Below are positions 9,123 through 17,593 of a stretch of DNA of 64,000 bases, one piece after another. The translations under genes were made by a program, and so were the position numbers. Position 1 is the stretch's first letter. Every line of letters starts with the position of its first letter. The notes below the pieces were generated by a model that saw only the letters and a list, made by a program, of their open reading frames with translations, ran no database searches and was not told the DNA's origin. Source of the stretch: JAEUHM01 sp964538625 (GTDB lineage: Bacteria; Verrucomicrobiota; Verrucomicrobiia; Verrucomicrobiales; Verrucomicrobiaceae); NCBI GenBank assembly GCA_964538625.1, contig CAZIGH010000009.1, forward strand, positions 55,845-119,844. Direction: 5' to 3'.

Positions 9123-10876
9123 GAATCAACGGACACACTCTTTGCCATCCGCGCCAGAGACTTTAACAAAGCCTGCTCCTCCGCAAGGTCGGTATCGTTC
9201 AGTTCGACATTCAAAATACTCTCCGCCGCCACAACGATGAACTTGGCCCGGGCGCGAGTCGCTGCTACATTAAGCCGACGAGGATCATACAGAAACTCAG
9301 CCTGCCTCTGGATGAAACGAGGCTCTGATGCACACAGCGAAAGGATCACTGCCTCCCGCTCCTGCCCCTGCATGCGCTCCACCGTGTCAATGAGACAGCC
9401 TCTCCACGAATCTCCGGGCATCATAGACTCCAAACGATGTCGCATGGCGCGCGCCTGTCTTCGATACGGCGTAACCACGGCCACATCTTCAGGTCTAACG
9501 CCTCCCTGCCTCATCGCGCGCAAAAGCTCGGCAATGCAGTCTGCCTCACGCTGGTTCACCGTCCTGCCTCTTTCATCCACATTCCAAAGCCACACCAGGG
9601 GGCTTGCCGGATCAAGTGCCTCACCCAACCAGCCTGACAGCGCATTTGTCATGCTCCATGCAAGCCGCCTGTCAGCCGCCGTTGGTGCAGGCGTGAGCTC
9701 GCCATGATAAAAGTTCTCCGAAGGCCACTCCGCAAGACGCGCATTGAGTCGGTACGTCACATCCAGCATGGTGCCCTGCCTTGCCTGTGACTTCAGCGTG
9801 TGAAAGATTCCCGCTCTAGCTGCATCCCGCCTCGGCTGGCTCACCACCACAGGACCAAGCTGCTGGTCGTCTCCAAACAAAAGATATTTTCGTCCGCGCA
9901 GCATGGCCATGATGGCGAGTGCCGTGGTCATCTGACCTGCTTCATCCACCACGATCGTGTCAAACTCCACTCCGGGTAGCCGTTTGTTTAGTGCAAACGG
10001 CGTTGCCGCTGCCACCCAGCCACCTGCTTGTTCGGCCAGCGGACAAGCAGAAAAGTGTTCGTATCGGTCAAAGTTCTCACTCCTTCCATGAACCGGCGCG
10101 CAAATGCGTGCCACACGGCTGCGGTCGTCTATCGCTCTCGCAGTCGCAGCCAAAACGTTGTCGATGGCACGGTGAGTGAAGCCGGTGATTAAGACACGCT
10201 CACCGCGCTCCACCAGCCTGCGAACCACTTCGGCAAGCACGCGTGTCTTGCCCGTCCCTGGCGGCCCCTGCACCACGTAGCAACGGTCCGCAGCGAGGCA
10301 ACTGGCTATGGCATCCTGTTGCGCTTCCTCCCAGGAGCGTGGCGCAGCAGAAAGCTCTTCCATAGCACCGTTGAACTCCTCCTCGTCCAACTCCGTCTCA
10401 TCTTCACCATTGAGTAACGGCAAAATGCACTCCTGGCCTATCGCAGTGGTTGCCACCCGTTCCAGCGCGGTCAGGTAATGCCCCTCAAGATCCAAAAAAG
10501 CTTCATCAACAAACCACTCATCAACCACTTCAAACATCGCATCACGGAAACCCCTCTCCGTCACCAGCCAGAGCTGCTCTCTCTCCTCACGGTAAATGGA
10601 TGCCGTGGTTTCATCACCATCCTCACTCTGCCTCAGCGTGACCAAGTCACCCTCCCTAAGCCGCGAATCATTCCCGTGATGTCGGAACACCGCACAGCCA
10701 GCTTCATCCACGCGCACAAACGTCAGACCGTCTATGCAGGTGCCATCTTCCACACGCTCCTGACGAGGCTTGGCTCGCTGCTCTTGATAGCTGGTGCGCT
10801 GCACGAGGAACTCCGCCTCCACGAAGGCCCGAAGTTCTTGCAATCTGTCCTCAGAAAAAAGCGAAACCAAAGTCAC
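9119..10876 (-). CDS. Dna2/UPF1-like superfamily 1B helicase (AAA domain)
   Basis: A 585-residue helicase-like ATPase. Walker A is VVQGPPGTGKT near residue 200, motif II is TIVVDEAGQMT, motif III is YLLFGDDQQLGPVV, motif V is DTVERMQGQEREAVILSL and motif VI is RRLNVAATRARAKFIVV. This set is typical of Dna2, SMUBP2 and UPF1-like enzymes that unwind DNA or RNA 5'-3'. The N-terminal 170 residues look like a small beta-barrel substrate-binding region. The start is GTG; no ATG is available in frame before the upstream stop at 10913-10915. It is the first gene of a two-gene operon with the UvrD-like helicase. Confidence 0.88.
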   Translation of the reverse strand: MTLVSLFSEDRLQELRAFVEAEFLVQRTSYQEQRAKPRQERVEDGTCIDGLTFVRVDEAGCAVFRHHGNDSRLREGDLVTLRQSEDGDETTASIYREEREQLWLVTERGFRDAMFEVVDEWFVDEAFLDLEGHYLTALERVATTAIGQECILPLLNGEDETELDEEEFNGAMEELSAAPRSWEEAQQDAIASCLAADRCYVVQGPPGTGKTRVLAEVVRRLVERGERVLITGFTHRAIDNVLAATARAIDDRSRVARICAPVHGRSENFDRYEHFSACPLAEQAGGWVAAATPFALNKRLPGVEFDTIVVDEAGQMTTALAIMAMLRGRKYLLFGDDQQLGPVVVSQPRRDAARAGIFHTLKSQARQGTMLDVTYRLNARLAEWPSENFYHGELTPAPTAADRRLAWSMTNALSGWLGEALDPASPLVWLWNVDERGRTVNQREADCIAELLRAMRQGGVRPEDVAVVTPYRRQARAMRHRLESMMPGDSWRGCLIDTVERMQGQEREAVILSLCASEPRFIQRQAEFLYDPRRLNVAATRARAKFIVVAAESILNVELNDTDLAEEQALLKSLARMAKSVSVDS

Positions 10877-11205
10877 CCTAGAATCTACATGCGTGTTCAG
10901 ACCTTGGAAAGCCTAAGGCTACCATGCCGCAGGCATTTCTCCCACTCTTGGTCAGCAGGTGCATGCACGAATTCCACATCATCTTGAGCCGCGTCTCTTC
11001 TCATCTCGGCAGACTCTCCCTGAAACCACTCACCACCGAACAGACGACAGCAGGCTTGTCAAACTGTGCCCTTTCACCTCAGCAACCCCGCAAACAACAG
11101 AACACACAGATCTCCAGCAAAAGCAGCCTCATTCCTCCGGCCCAGTGCCACTATTTCGGACCTATGACAGGTCGCGCCCGCGCATTCTGAAGCAGTCAGG
11201 TTCGC
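10877..11205. other. Intergenic region upstream of helicase operon
   Basis: About 330 bases without a convincing gene. Small open frames on the plus strand have no recognisable protein sequence. The helicase operon is presumably transcribed from here. An 11-base inverted repeat, AGCCTAAGGCT (10910-10920), lies about 34 bases upstream of the helicase start and could be an operator, but it is short. No clear terminator for the sialidase-like gene to the right is visible. Confidence 0.45.
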
Positions 11206-12420
11206 TCATGGCTGCGTCATCACCTTGTCAGGCATCATCACCGCATCGACATCACTGAGCTTCAACTTCAGAACTTCGACCGTCTGCTTTCCTCCTGCGA
11301 ATGCGATGTAAAGGCAGCGATCGTGTTCGATGACGTGAGGATAGTCGATGTGACGTCCGCCCACAAGGTAGAGCATCTTGGTGAAGACGACTCCATCCTG
11401 GCTGATGGAGAGAGTGAGCGGATCACGCTTCTTCGGTCTGGGATTTGACACCAGAACATAGCGACCATCTTCAAGGCGCAGTCCACTTATCTTCGAAGTG
11501 GCATCTGGAAAGTTGGTTTTCACCGGCTGGCTCCAGGTGCGGCCATCATCTGAGGAGAATGCGCGGTAGAGAAAGCCACTTCGGCGGTTATCACGAAAGA
11601 CGGCCGCCAGTTTTTGATCTGGCAAAATCCACCAGTCCGGTTCCTCCGCTTTCAGCTCGGAGGAGGTGCCCAATACGGGATGAGATTGCCAGTCACCAAG
11701 CGACCTCACACCGCCTACGAGAAAGTGCACGCCGACCTTGGAATAGTCATGGGTGCGGCGAGACATCATCCAGTCACCTGTATGCAGTCGGATAGGTGGA
11801 AAGTTGTTGATCGTATTGTCATAGACTAGCCCCGCATCTCTCCATTCCCCAGTGCCCTTATCATAGCGGAACGCCCTGAGCTGAAGACTTGCTCCAAAAA
11901 AGCCTGCCGCCTCATCCAGTGAAGCCAGGGCCAGTAGCTCGCCATCCCGTCTCCAGAATCCACGGGAGATCCACCGCATTCCCTTCTTGGTACGGGTGCC
12001 GTAGTGAGGTGAGTCAGGACCCGAGTTCGGTGGTATGGGAGTGATGAACCTCGACTCGCCCCACTTCAGGCCGTCGAGGCTTGTGGCATACTTCACCCGC
12101 TGACCTACACGATCCTCGATGCCCGGACCATCGCTCCACATCGCCCAGAACCGGCCATCATGATAAACGAGGTAGTTGTGCTGATTCACACCGCCAGTCT
12201 TCTTGTTGAGCACGTCGGGCGTCGTTTCCCTGGCCCGTACATCACTCACCATACTGTGTTGCGAGGGAACACGCGGCAAGGCATCAAAGTCCAACTGCTG
12301 AGGATTCTCCGGCACCCACGGACCGGAGAGCATGACGGAAGACACTTCCACTTGCGCGGACGAAAGCTGACCAACAAGGAGAAGTGCAGACAGCAGCGTT
12401 TTGGGCGAGAGCAGAATCAC
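11206..12420 (-). CDS. Secreted sialidase-like (BNR/Asp-box) protein
   Basis: A 404-residue exported protein with signal peptide MILLSPKTLLSALLLVGQLSSA. The body is a predicted six-bladed propeller of the BNR type. Asp-box-like turns are TSLDGLKWG, FSSDDGRTWS and ISQDGVVF. Family members include sialidases and other exo-glycosidases, but many PVC homologues are uncharacterised, so the substrate is not established. I could not identify a FRIP motif or a full arginine triad by eye. It is the last of nine same-strand genes, 42 bases after the DUF1501 gene. Confidence 0.78.
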   Translation of the reverse strand: MILLSPKTLLSALLLVGQLSSAQVEVSSVMLSGPWVPENPQQLDFDALPRVPSQHSMVSDVRARETTPDVLNKKTGGVNQHNYLVYHDGRFWAMWSDGPGIEDRVGQRVKYATSLDGLKWGESRFITPIPPNSGPDSPHYGTRTKKGMRWISRGFWRRDGELLALASLDEAAGFFGASLQLRAFRYDKGTGEWRDAGLVYDNTINNFPPIRLHTGDWMMSRRTHDYSKVGVHFLVGGVRSLGDWQSHPVLGTSSELKAEEPDWWILPDQKLAAVFRDNRRSGFLYRAFSSDDGRTWSQPVKTNFPDATSKISGLRLEDGRYVLVSNPRPKKRDPLTLSISQDGVVFTKMLYLVGGRHIDYPHVIEHDRCLYIAFAGGKQTVEVLKLKLSDVDAVMMPDKVMTQP

Positions 12421-12462
12421 CCGACCGTCAACGCCACACTCTGCCTCAGTGTTTCGTGACGT

Positions 12463-13920
12463 TTATGCGATGATGTCTTTCAACACATGGCCGTGAACAT
12501 CCGTGAGACGGCGATCAATGCCGTTGTTCCGTACCGTCAATCGGGTGTGGTCCAGACCGAGCTGATGCAGGATGGTCGCATGGATGTCATACACCTCTGT
12601 GGGGCTGGCTCGGTCCAGCGGCTTGTAACCCCACTGGTCGCTTTCACCGGCAGTCACCCCGCCCTTGATGCCGCCACCACAAAGCCAGTTCGTGAAGACG
12701 TAAGGGTTGTGATCCCTGCCCTTGCCACCCTGAGTGCTCGGCATTCGCCCAAACTCGGTGGTCCAGAGCACGATCGTATCCTCCAGCATCCCGCGCTGCT
12801 TCAGGTCACGGATCAATGCACTGGCCCCTCGCGCAAAGCCGCGTGCCAGAGGTCCGTGATCCCTCTCCACATCCTCGTGGGAGTCCCAGTTGCGACGCGG
12901 AAAGCCATTGTCATTTCCGCTCCAGATCTGCACGAACCGCACCCCACGCTCCAGTAGTCGCCGTGCCGCAAGACACTTGCGTCCAAAGATGTCCATCTCT
13001 TCCTCAGCATTGATCTCTTTGGGCCACGACCTTCCGTCTTCGCGTATGCCATACATCTCACGGATGCGCGGCGGTTCCTTTGAGATGTCCAGTGCCTCAG
13101 GTGCGGCGAGCTGCATCTTGGCCGCCAGTTCATAGCCCCGGATGCGAGCCTCCAGTCGCTCATCCCCAGGCCGCTCTAAAGCATGCAGTCCGTTGAGTTT
13201 GGTCAGCAGCGCACCGCCCTCGCTCTCACTCCGAGCCGTGATGAAACGGCCGTGCTGTCCGGGAAAGAGGTCCACAATGGGCGTCTCGCTGCCGGGATAG
13301 ATCACCGTTCCCTGGTGTTGGGCAGGGAGAAACGCTGCATCCCAGTTTTTCGTGCCGTTGGAGGCGAGTCCACGATGGTCTGGAAGCACCACAAAGGCAG
13401 GCAGATTATCATTCAGCGAGCCGAGTCCATAACTGATCCACGAACCCGCACTAGGGAAACCGGGCCGGTTGAATCCCGTCGTTTGCAAAAGCGTGCCCTG
13501 GGAGTGCACACCGGTCTTGCCTACCACATTGTGAATCCACGCGATGTCATCTACTACATTGCCGAGATCAGCCACTACTTCGCTGAGCATCTTGCCAGAC
13601 TGTCCATAGGGTCTAAAGTCCCACACCGGCCTCTTCCAGGGGCCGAGTCCGTTCTGAAACGCCTCCACCTTTTCTCCAAAATCACTGGGCTGCCCGTGGC
13701 GCTTCACCAGCTCCGGTTTGAAGTCGAATAGGTCAAGGTGGCTGGCTGCACCCGCCATGAACAGCTGCACCACACGCTTTGCACGAGGTGGATGATGCAG
13801 CACTCCCGCCCGCGCTTGCTCTTGGTTGAGAAGAGAGGCCAAAGCAATACCACCTAGTCCTCCACCGCTCTGCCACAGGAACTCTCGCCGACTCATGGTG
13901 TGAAAGGGTGCACTCTTCAT
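12463..13920 (-). CDS. DUF1501 family exported protein
   Basis: A 485-residue protein with a twin-arginine signal (MSRREFLWQSGGG) near the N-terminus. It belongs to the DUF1501 family, related to the sulfatase/alkaline phosphatase fold. Family hallmarks are KRVVQLFMAGAASHLDLFD, GSWISYGLGS, TEFGRMP, GRDHNPYVFTNWL and a C-terminal RLTDVHGHVLKDIIA. Function is unknown; the family is almost always encoded beside DUF1549/DUF1553 proteins. The start at 13920 leaves 2 bases after the stop of the upstream partner gene. A longer frame from 13968 would overlap that gene. The Tat signal implies folding in the cytoplasm, often with a metal or cofactor. Confidence 0.9.
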   Translation of the reverse strand: MKSAPFHTMSRREFLWQSGGGLGGIALASLLNQEQARAGVLHHPPRAKRVVQLFMAGAASHLDLFDFKPELVKRHGQPSDFGEKVEAFQNGLGPWKRPVWDFRPYGQSGKMLSEVVADLGNVVDDIAWIHNVVGKTGVHSQGTLLQTTGFNRPGFPSAGSWISYGLGSLNDNLPAFVVLPDHRGLASNGTKNWDAAFLPAQHQGTVIYPGSETPIVDLFPGQHGRFITARSESEGGALLTKLNGLHALERPGDERLEARIRGYELAAKMQLAAPEALDISKEPPRIREMYGIREDGRSWPKEINAEEEMDIFGRKCLAARRLLERGVRFVQIWSGNDNGFPRRNWDSHEDVERDHGPLARGFARGASALIRDLKQRGMLEDTIVLWTTEFGRMPSTQGGKGRDHNPYVFTNWLCGGGIKGGVTAGESDQWGYKPLDRASPTEVYDIHATILHQLGLDHTRLTVRNNGIDRRLTDVHGHVLKDIIA

Positions 13921-13922
13921 GG

Positions 13923-16898
13923 TTAGTCCACAAAAACAAACTCGTTCAAATTCAGAAGTAACCGGCACGCATTCGTCATGCCGTGGTCTGCTGCATATCG
14001 TTGCAGCTCGCTGCGTTCCTGAGGGGTGGGATCCCGCTGCAACGCGATGCGCACCGCCTCATCCACATCAGTCTCACCCACTCGGGCAGCGAAGTGTCTC
14101 GCCATCACTAACCCCAGCTGATTGTTCAACTGCGCCAGTGCCTGCAGCGGCGTTATGGTTTCATTGCGCCTATCCACAAGCATGGATGGATCCGCACAAT
14201 CCAGCGCCGCCATCCACGGCTGTTGCTGGCTTCGCACCAGAAAGCGATAGACCGAGCGCCGGTGCAACTTCGGATCCTCCGGGTCAGCGAGATGGTATTG
14301 GTAATGCGGTGAGTGCTGCGGTTTCTCAATCACGAAGTCCTGAAAGCTTGGGCCTCCCATGCTGAAGTCCAGCTTCCCAGCGGCAGCAAGAATGCTGTCC
14401 CGAACGGCCTCAGCCTCCAGTCTGCGTCGGTTCTGGCGCCAGAGCAGCGTGTTGGCCGCATCCAGCTCGGACGCACGACGCATGAGATCCTCATCCGCCA
14501 CGGAACTCTGTCGGTAGGTCCTGCTGGTTACGATCAGCTTGTGCAGGGCTTTGAGAGAGCCCTTAGCCTCATCGCGGAACCAGATAGCGAGCCAGTCCAG
14601 CAGCTCCGGATGACTCGGTGCACCGCCCATTTTCCCGAAGTCGTTCGGTGTCTCCACGATACCTCTTCCGAAATGATAGTGCCAAACCCGGTTCACAATG
14701 CTCCGCCAAGTCAGTGCGTTCTCTGGCGCAGTGATCCACTTCGCCAGTGCAGCACGCCGTTCGGCCTCGTTGCCACTGTCAGCCAAATCAAAGCTCAGTC
14801 CGAGCTGCTTTCCTATGCGCTCCAGAGCACCTGGCTTCACTTCTTCGCCCGGCTGGGTCACATCCCCACGGCGGAGCAGGTGGATAGGGCGTGGCTTGCC
14901 GCCACTCGTTCCCGTGCCCATAAAGGCACCACTGCCCGTGTGAATGGCCCCAGCATAAACCTTTTGAGGCTTTGGTAGCACTGGAAGGGCAGCCAGTTGC
15001 AAACGCAGATCCGCGAGCCTCTGTTTGATGCTCTCATCCGCATGAGCAAGCACCAATGCATCGCGCTGCGCCATCAGGCGGGCTTTGTCCTCAGGATCTT
15101 TCAACTGCGGGAAGGCACCATCCGTAAGGTTGCTTCTTCGCCAGCGCGGCGAGGCTTCGATGCTGTCCAAAGCCGTCACCGGCCTCCCCGCCGCTAGGTT
15201 CGGTCCGGCTTGATCTGCATAGACTTCCAGCTCCGCTAGGGCGAAGATGTAGTCCTCCCGTCGTGTGGCCAGCTTAGTAGCAGTGACGCGCACGTAGCGT
15301 CCCTTCACGCCGTCATCTGGGGCAGTTCCCGTTTCGAAGGCTGTCAGTCCGGGATTGGGGAAGTCATTCATGAAGGTGGCGTCATGTTTGCGCCAAATGA
15401 GATGCACCCCAACCTTGAAGTCCGCATCATCACTGACCTCCACCTTGAAGCGAATGGGAAACCCAAACCCTGCTCCAATCTTTGCGAAGTCGTCGTAGCA
15501 AGGCTTCATCACCACACGCTGCACCTCCACACTACGGCCCAAGTCCACCTGCACCCACTTCGCGGCATCCTGCACTGTCGAAATGGCGCTGTGATACCCG
15601 AACTCAGGACCAGCATTGGGCGCTCCCGTAGAGGGTGCAGGTGCATCGATGCGTTTGCTCAGCTCCGCGTAAGCACGACCCGCCTTTTCCACCAGCGGTG
15701 CCTCAAGCGACTGGATTTCCCCAGTGATTTGCTTCCTTCTCTCTCCCACATGAATGAACCGACTCATCGTTTCATCGTCCTCATAATAGTCTCTCTCCGT
15801 CCTGTCCAGTGCGGCAAACACTGCCTGCAGAGCGTAGTAATCTCGCTGTGAAACGGGATCAAACTTGTGGTCATGGCACTGCGCGCAATGAACCGTGACT
15901 GACTGAAACGTGTTCAGCGTATTGCTCACCATGTCGTCCCTGTCCAGGTGTCTGGCTATCTTGCCATCCGTCTTAGTCTCAGGCACCTCTGCATGACCTA
16001 TGAGGTCCCATGGTCCGGCTGCAATGAATCCCAGCGCCGTAATGCCATCCACCGTACCGGGAAACAACGCATCACCGGCGACCTGCTCCTGCACGAAACG
16101 GGGATACGGTTTGTCGTTGTTGAAGGCGCGGATCACGTAGTCACGGTACGGCCAGGCATTCAGGCGCGGCTTATCCTTGTCGTAGCCATGCGTCTCACCA
16201 AAATGCACCACATCCAGCCAGTGACGTGCCCAGCGTTCGCCGTAGCGTGGACTGGCCAGCAGACGATCCACAAGCTTCTCGTAAGCCAGCGGATCTCTGT
16301 CTGCCTCGAAGGTCTTCACCTCTTCGTATGCGGGTGGCAGTCCAGTGAGGTTAAAACTGAGACGCCGGATCAGCGTGCGCCGATTCGCCTCCGTCGAATG
16401 CTTCAAACCATGCTCGTTCAACTTGGCCACAATGAAGGAGTCGATGGGATTCGCTTCATCCCCGGGTACTTTTGGCATTCTTAGAGGCTGGAAGCTCCAG
16501 TGAGTCAAGGCATCGCCCTGCTTCGCTGCGCCATTCTGCATCTCAGGCCACACGGCACCCTCCGCAATCCATCTTCGCAACGTATCCACTTGGCCCGCAC
16601 TCAAGGGGGCCACTTCACTTTTCCTCGGGGGCATAAAGAGTAATTTGTTTGAACCATCGACCAGATGGATCAGCGTTCCATCGCCTGGCTTGCCCGGGAC
16701 GATGGCCAACTCCCCGCTGTCCCCGCCAGCGAGAGCTACCGTGGGATCATCCAGTCGGTAGCCACTTTTCTGTTTTTCAGCCCCATGGCACTGCACACAG
16801 TGCGCTTCAAAGATGGGTTTCACGTCACGAAGAAAATCCACCCTCGCCGCATACAGCGGCGTGGTACTGCCAACGATCAACCATAAAAGCAGCTTCAT
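13923..16898 (-). CDS. DUF1549/DUF1553 cytochrome c-like protein with embedded discoidin-like domain
   Basis: A 991-residue secreted protein with signal peptide MKLLLWLIVGSTTPLYA (start at 16898; an upstream ATG at 16919 adds 7 residues). Domain order: a PSCyt1-type cytochrome module with HCVQCHG near residue 35, a DUF1549 (PSCyt2) domain with RHWLDVVHFGETHG and a second CxxCH in HCAQCHDHKFDP, a discoidin/F5-8C-like insert at about 430-560, and DUF1553 (PSD1) with NRVWHYHFGRGIVETPNDFG. Families of this kind are near-exclusive to PVC bacteria and are thought to act at the surface, but their reaction is unknown. It is 2 bases upstream of the DUF1501 gene and 59 bases downstream of a two-component system. 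Confidence 0.9.
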   Translation of the reverse strand: MKLLLWLIVGSTTPLYAARVDFLRDVKPIFEAHCVQCHGAEKQKSGYRLDDPTVALAGGDSGELAIVPGKPGDGTLIHLVDGSNKLLFMPPRKSEVAPLSAGQVDTLRRWIAEGAVWPEMQNGAAKQGDALTHWSFQPLRMPKVPGDEANPIDSFIVAKLNEHGLKHSTEANRRTLIRRLSFNLTGLPPAYEEVKTFEADRDPLAYEKLVDRLLASPRYGERWARHWLDVVHFGETHGYDKDKPRLNAWPYRDYVIRAFNNDKPYPRFVQEQVAGDALFPGTVDGITALGFIAAGPWDLIGHAEVPETKTDGKIARHLDRDDMVSNTLNTFQSVTVHCAQCHDHKFDPVSQRDYYALQAVFAALDRTERDYYEDDETMSRFIHVGERRKQITGEIQSLEAPLVEKAGRAYAELSKRIDAPAPSTGAPNAGPEFGYHSAISTVQDAAKWVQVDLGRSVEVQRVVMKPCYDDFAKIGAGFGFPIRFKVEVSDDADFKVGVHLIWRKHDATFMNDFPNPGLTAFETGTAPDDGVKGRYVRVTATKLATRREDYIFALAELEVYADQAGPNLAAGRPVTALDSIEASPRWRRSNLTDGAFPQLKDPEDKARLMAQRDALVLAHADESIKQRLADLRLQLAALPVLPKPQKVYAGAIHTGSGAFMGTGTSGGKPRPIHLLRRGDVTQPGEEVKPGALERIGKQLGLSFDLADSGNEAERRAALAKWITAPENALTWRSIVNRVWHYHFGRGIVETPNDFGKMGGAPSHPELLDWLAIWFRDEAKGSLKALHKLIVTSRTYRQSSVADEDLMRRASELDAANTLLWRQNRRRLEAEAVRDSILAAAGKLDFSMGGPSFQDFVIEKPQHSPHYQYHLADPEDPKLHRRSVYRFLVRSQQQPWMAALDCADPSMLVDRRNETITPLQALAQLNNQLGLVMARHFAARVGETDVDEAVRIALQRDPTPQERSELQRYAADHGMTNACRLLLNLNEFVFVD

Positions 16899-16957
16899 CG
16901 CGTTCCGAGCGTACATCATCCCAGCGGTCTGTCATGCCACGCGAGCGCGGGACAAGC

Positions 16958-17593
16958 TCAGACCAGTCCCTCCTTCAAGGCCTTGGCCACCGCCCCGGTG
17001 CGTGTATTGACCTCCAGCTTTTCGTAAATGCGGCGCAGGTAGGTATCGACTGTATGCACACTCAGCGTCAGACGGTCTGCTATTTCCTTTTTGATCAACC
17101 CGCCCACCATAAGCTGAAGAATCTCTTTCTCCCGCTCACTCAAACCATAGTCTTCCGGCGGTCTCGGAGCGAGCCTGGAAAACATATCCAGCACACGGCG
17201 AGCGATGCGAGGATTCATTGGCGAGCCACCCGCTGCCGCATCACGCACCGCTTGGACGATGTCCTTGGCACTTCCCGTTTTCAAAAGGTAGCCGGCGGCT
17301 CCTGCACAAATGGCCTGGAACACTTTATCGTCATCCTCGAAGACCGTGAGGATCACAACGACCGCCTTCGGACAGCGTTGCCTTATCAAACGAAGGCCCT
17401 CCAGACCGCTCATGCCAGGAAGACCTACATCCAGCAGCACCAAGTCAGGCTTTTCATTGCCCTCCATGGCCGCGAGCGCTTTCTCACACGCATCGAACTC
17501 ACGAGTGAAGCACCGCTCATTGTATGCCTTCAACACGCGGGCCAGTGTTCGGCGAAAGGGGGCATGATCTTCAATAATCCAGATGTGATTCAT
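16958..17593 (-). CDS. NarL/FixJ-type response regulator
   Basis: A 211-residue DNA-binding response regulator. The receiver domain (about 1-120) has the acidic pair E8/D9, phospho-acceptor D55 in LVLLDVGLPGMSG, and the conserved lysine in GYLLKTGSA. A LuxR-type helix-turn-helix occupies about 148-205 (LSEREKEILQLMVGGLIKKE, then HTVDTYLRRIYEKLEV). It overlaps the kinase gene by 4 bases (17590-17593), so the two form a cognate pair. Likely targets are the neighbouring DUF1549/DUF1553 and sialidase-like genes; this is inference from context. Confidence 0.95.
   Translation of the reverse strand: MNHIWIIEDHAPFRRTLARVLKAYNERCFTREFDACEKALAAMEGNEKPDLVLLDVGLPGMSGLEGLRLIRQRCPKAVVVILTVFEDDDKVFQAICAGAAGYLLKTGSAKDIVQAVRDAAAGGSPMNPRIARRVLDMFSRLAPRPPEDYGLSEREKEILQLMVGGLIKKEIADRLTLSVHTVDTYLRRIYEKLEVNTRTGAVAKALKEGLV

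Noticed and set aside
10924..11190. 88-codon plus-strand open frame in the gap upstream of the helicases
   Set aside because: Composition is low-complexity (Ser, Pro, Thr, Gln), it has no homologous look, and the gap must contain the helicase promoter.
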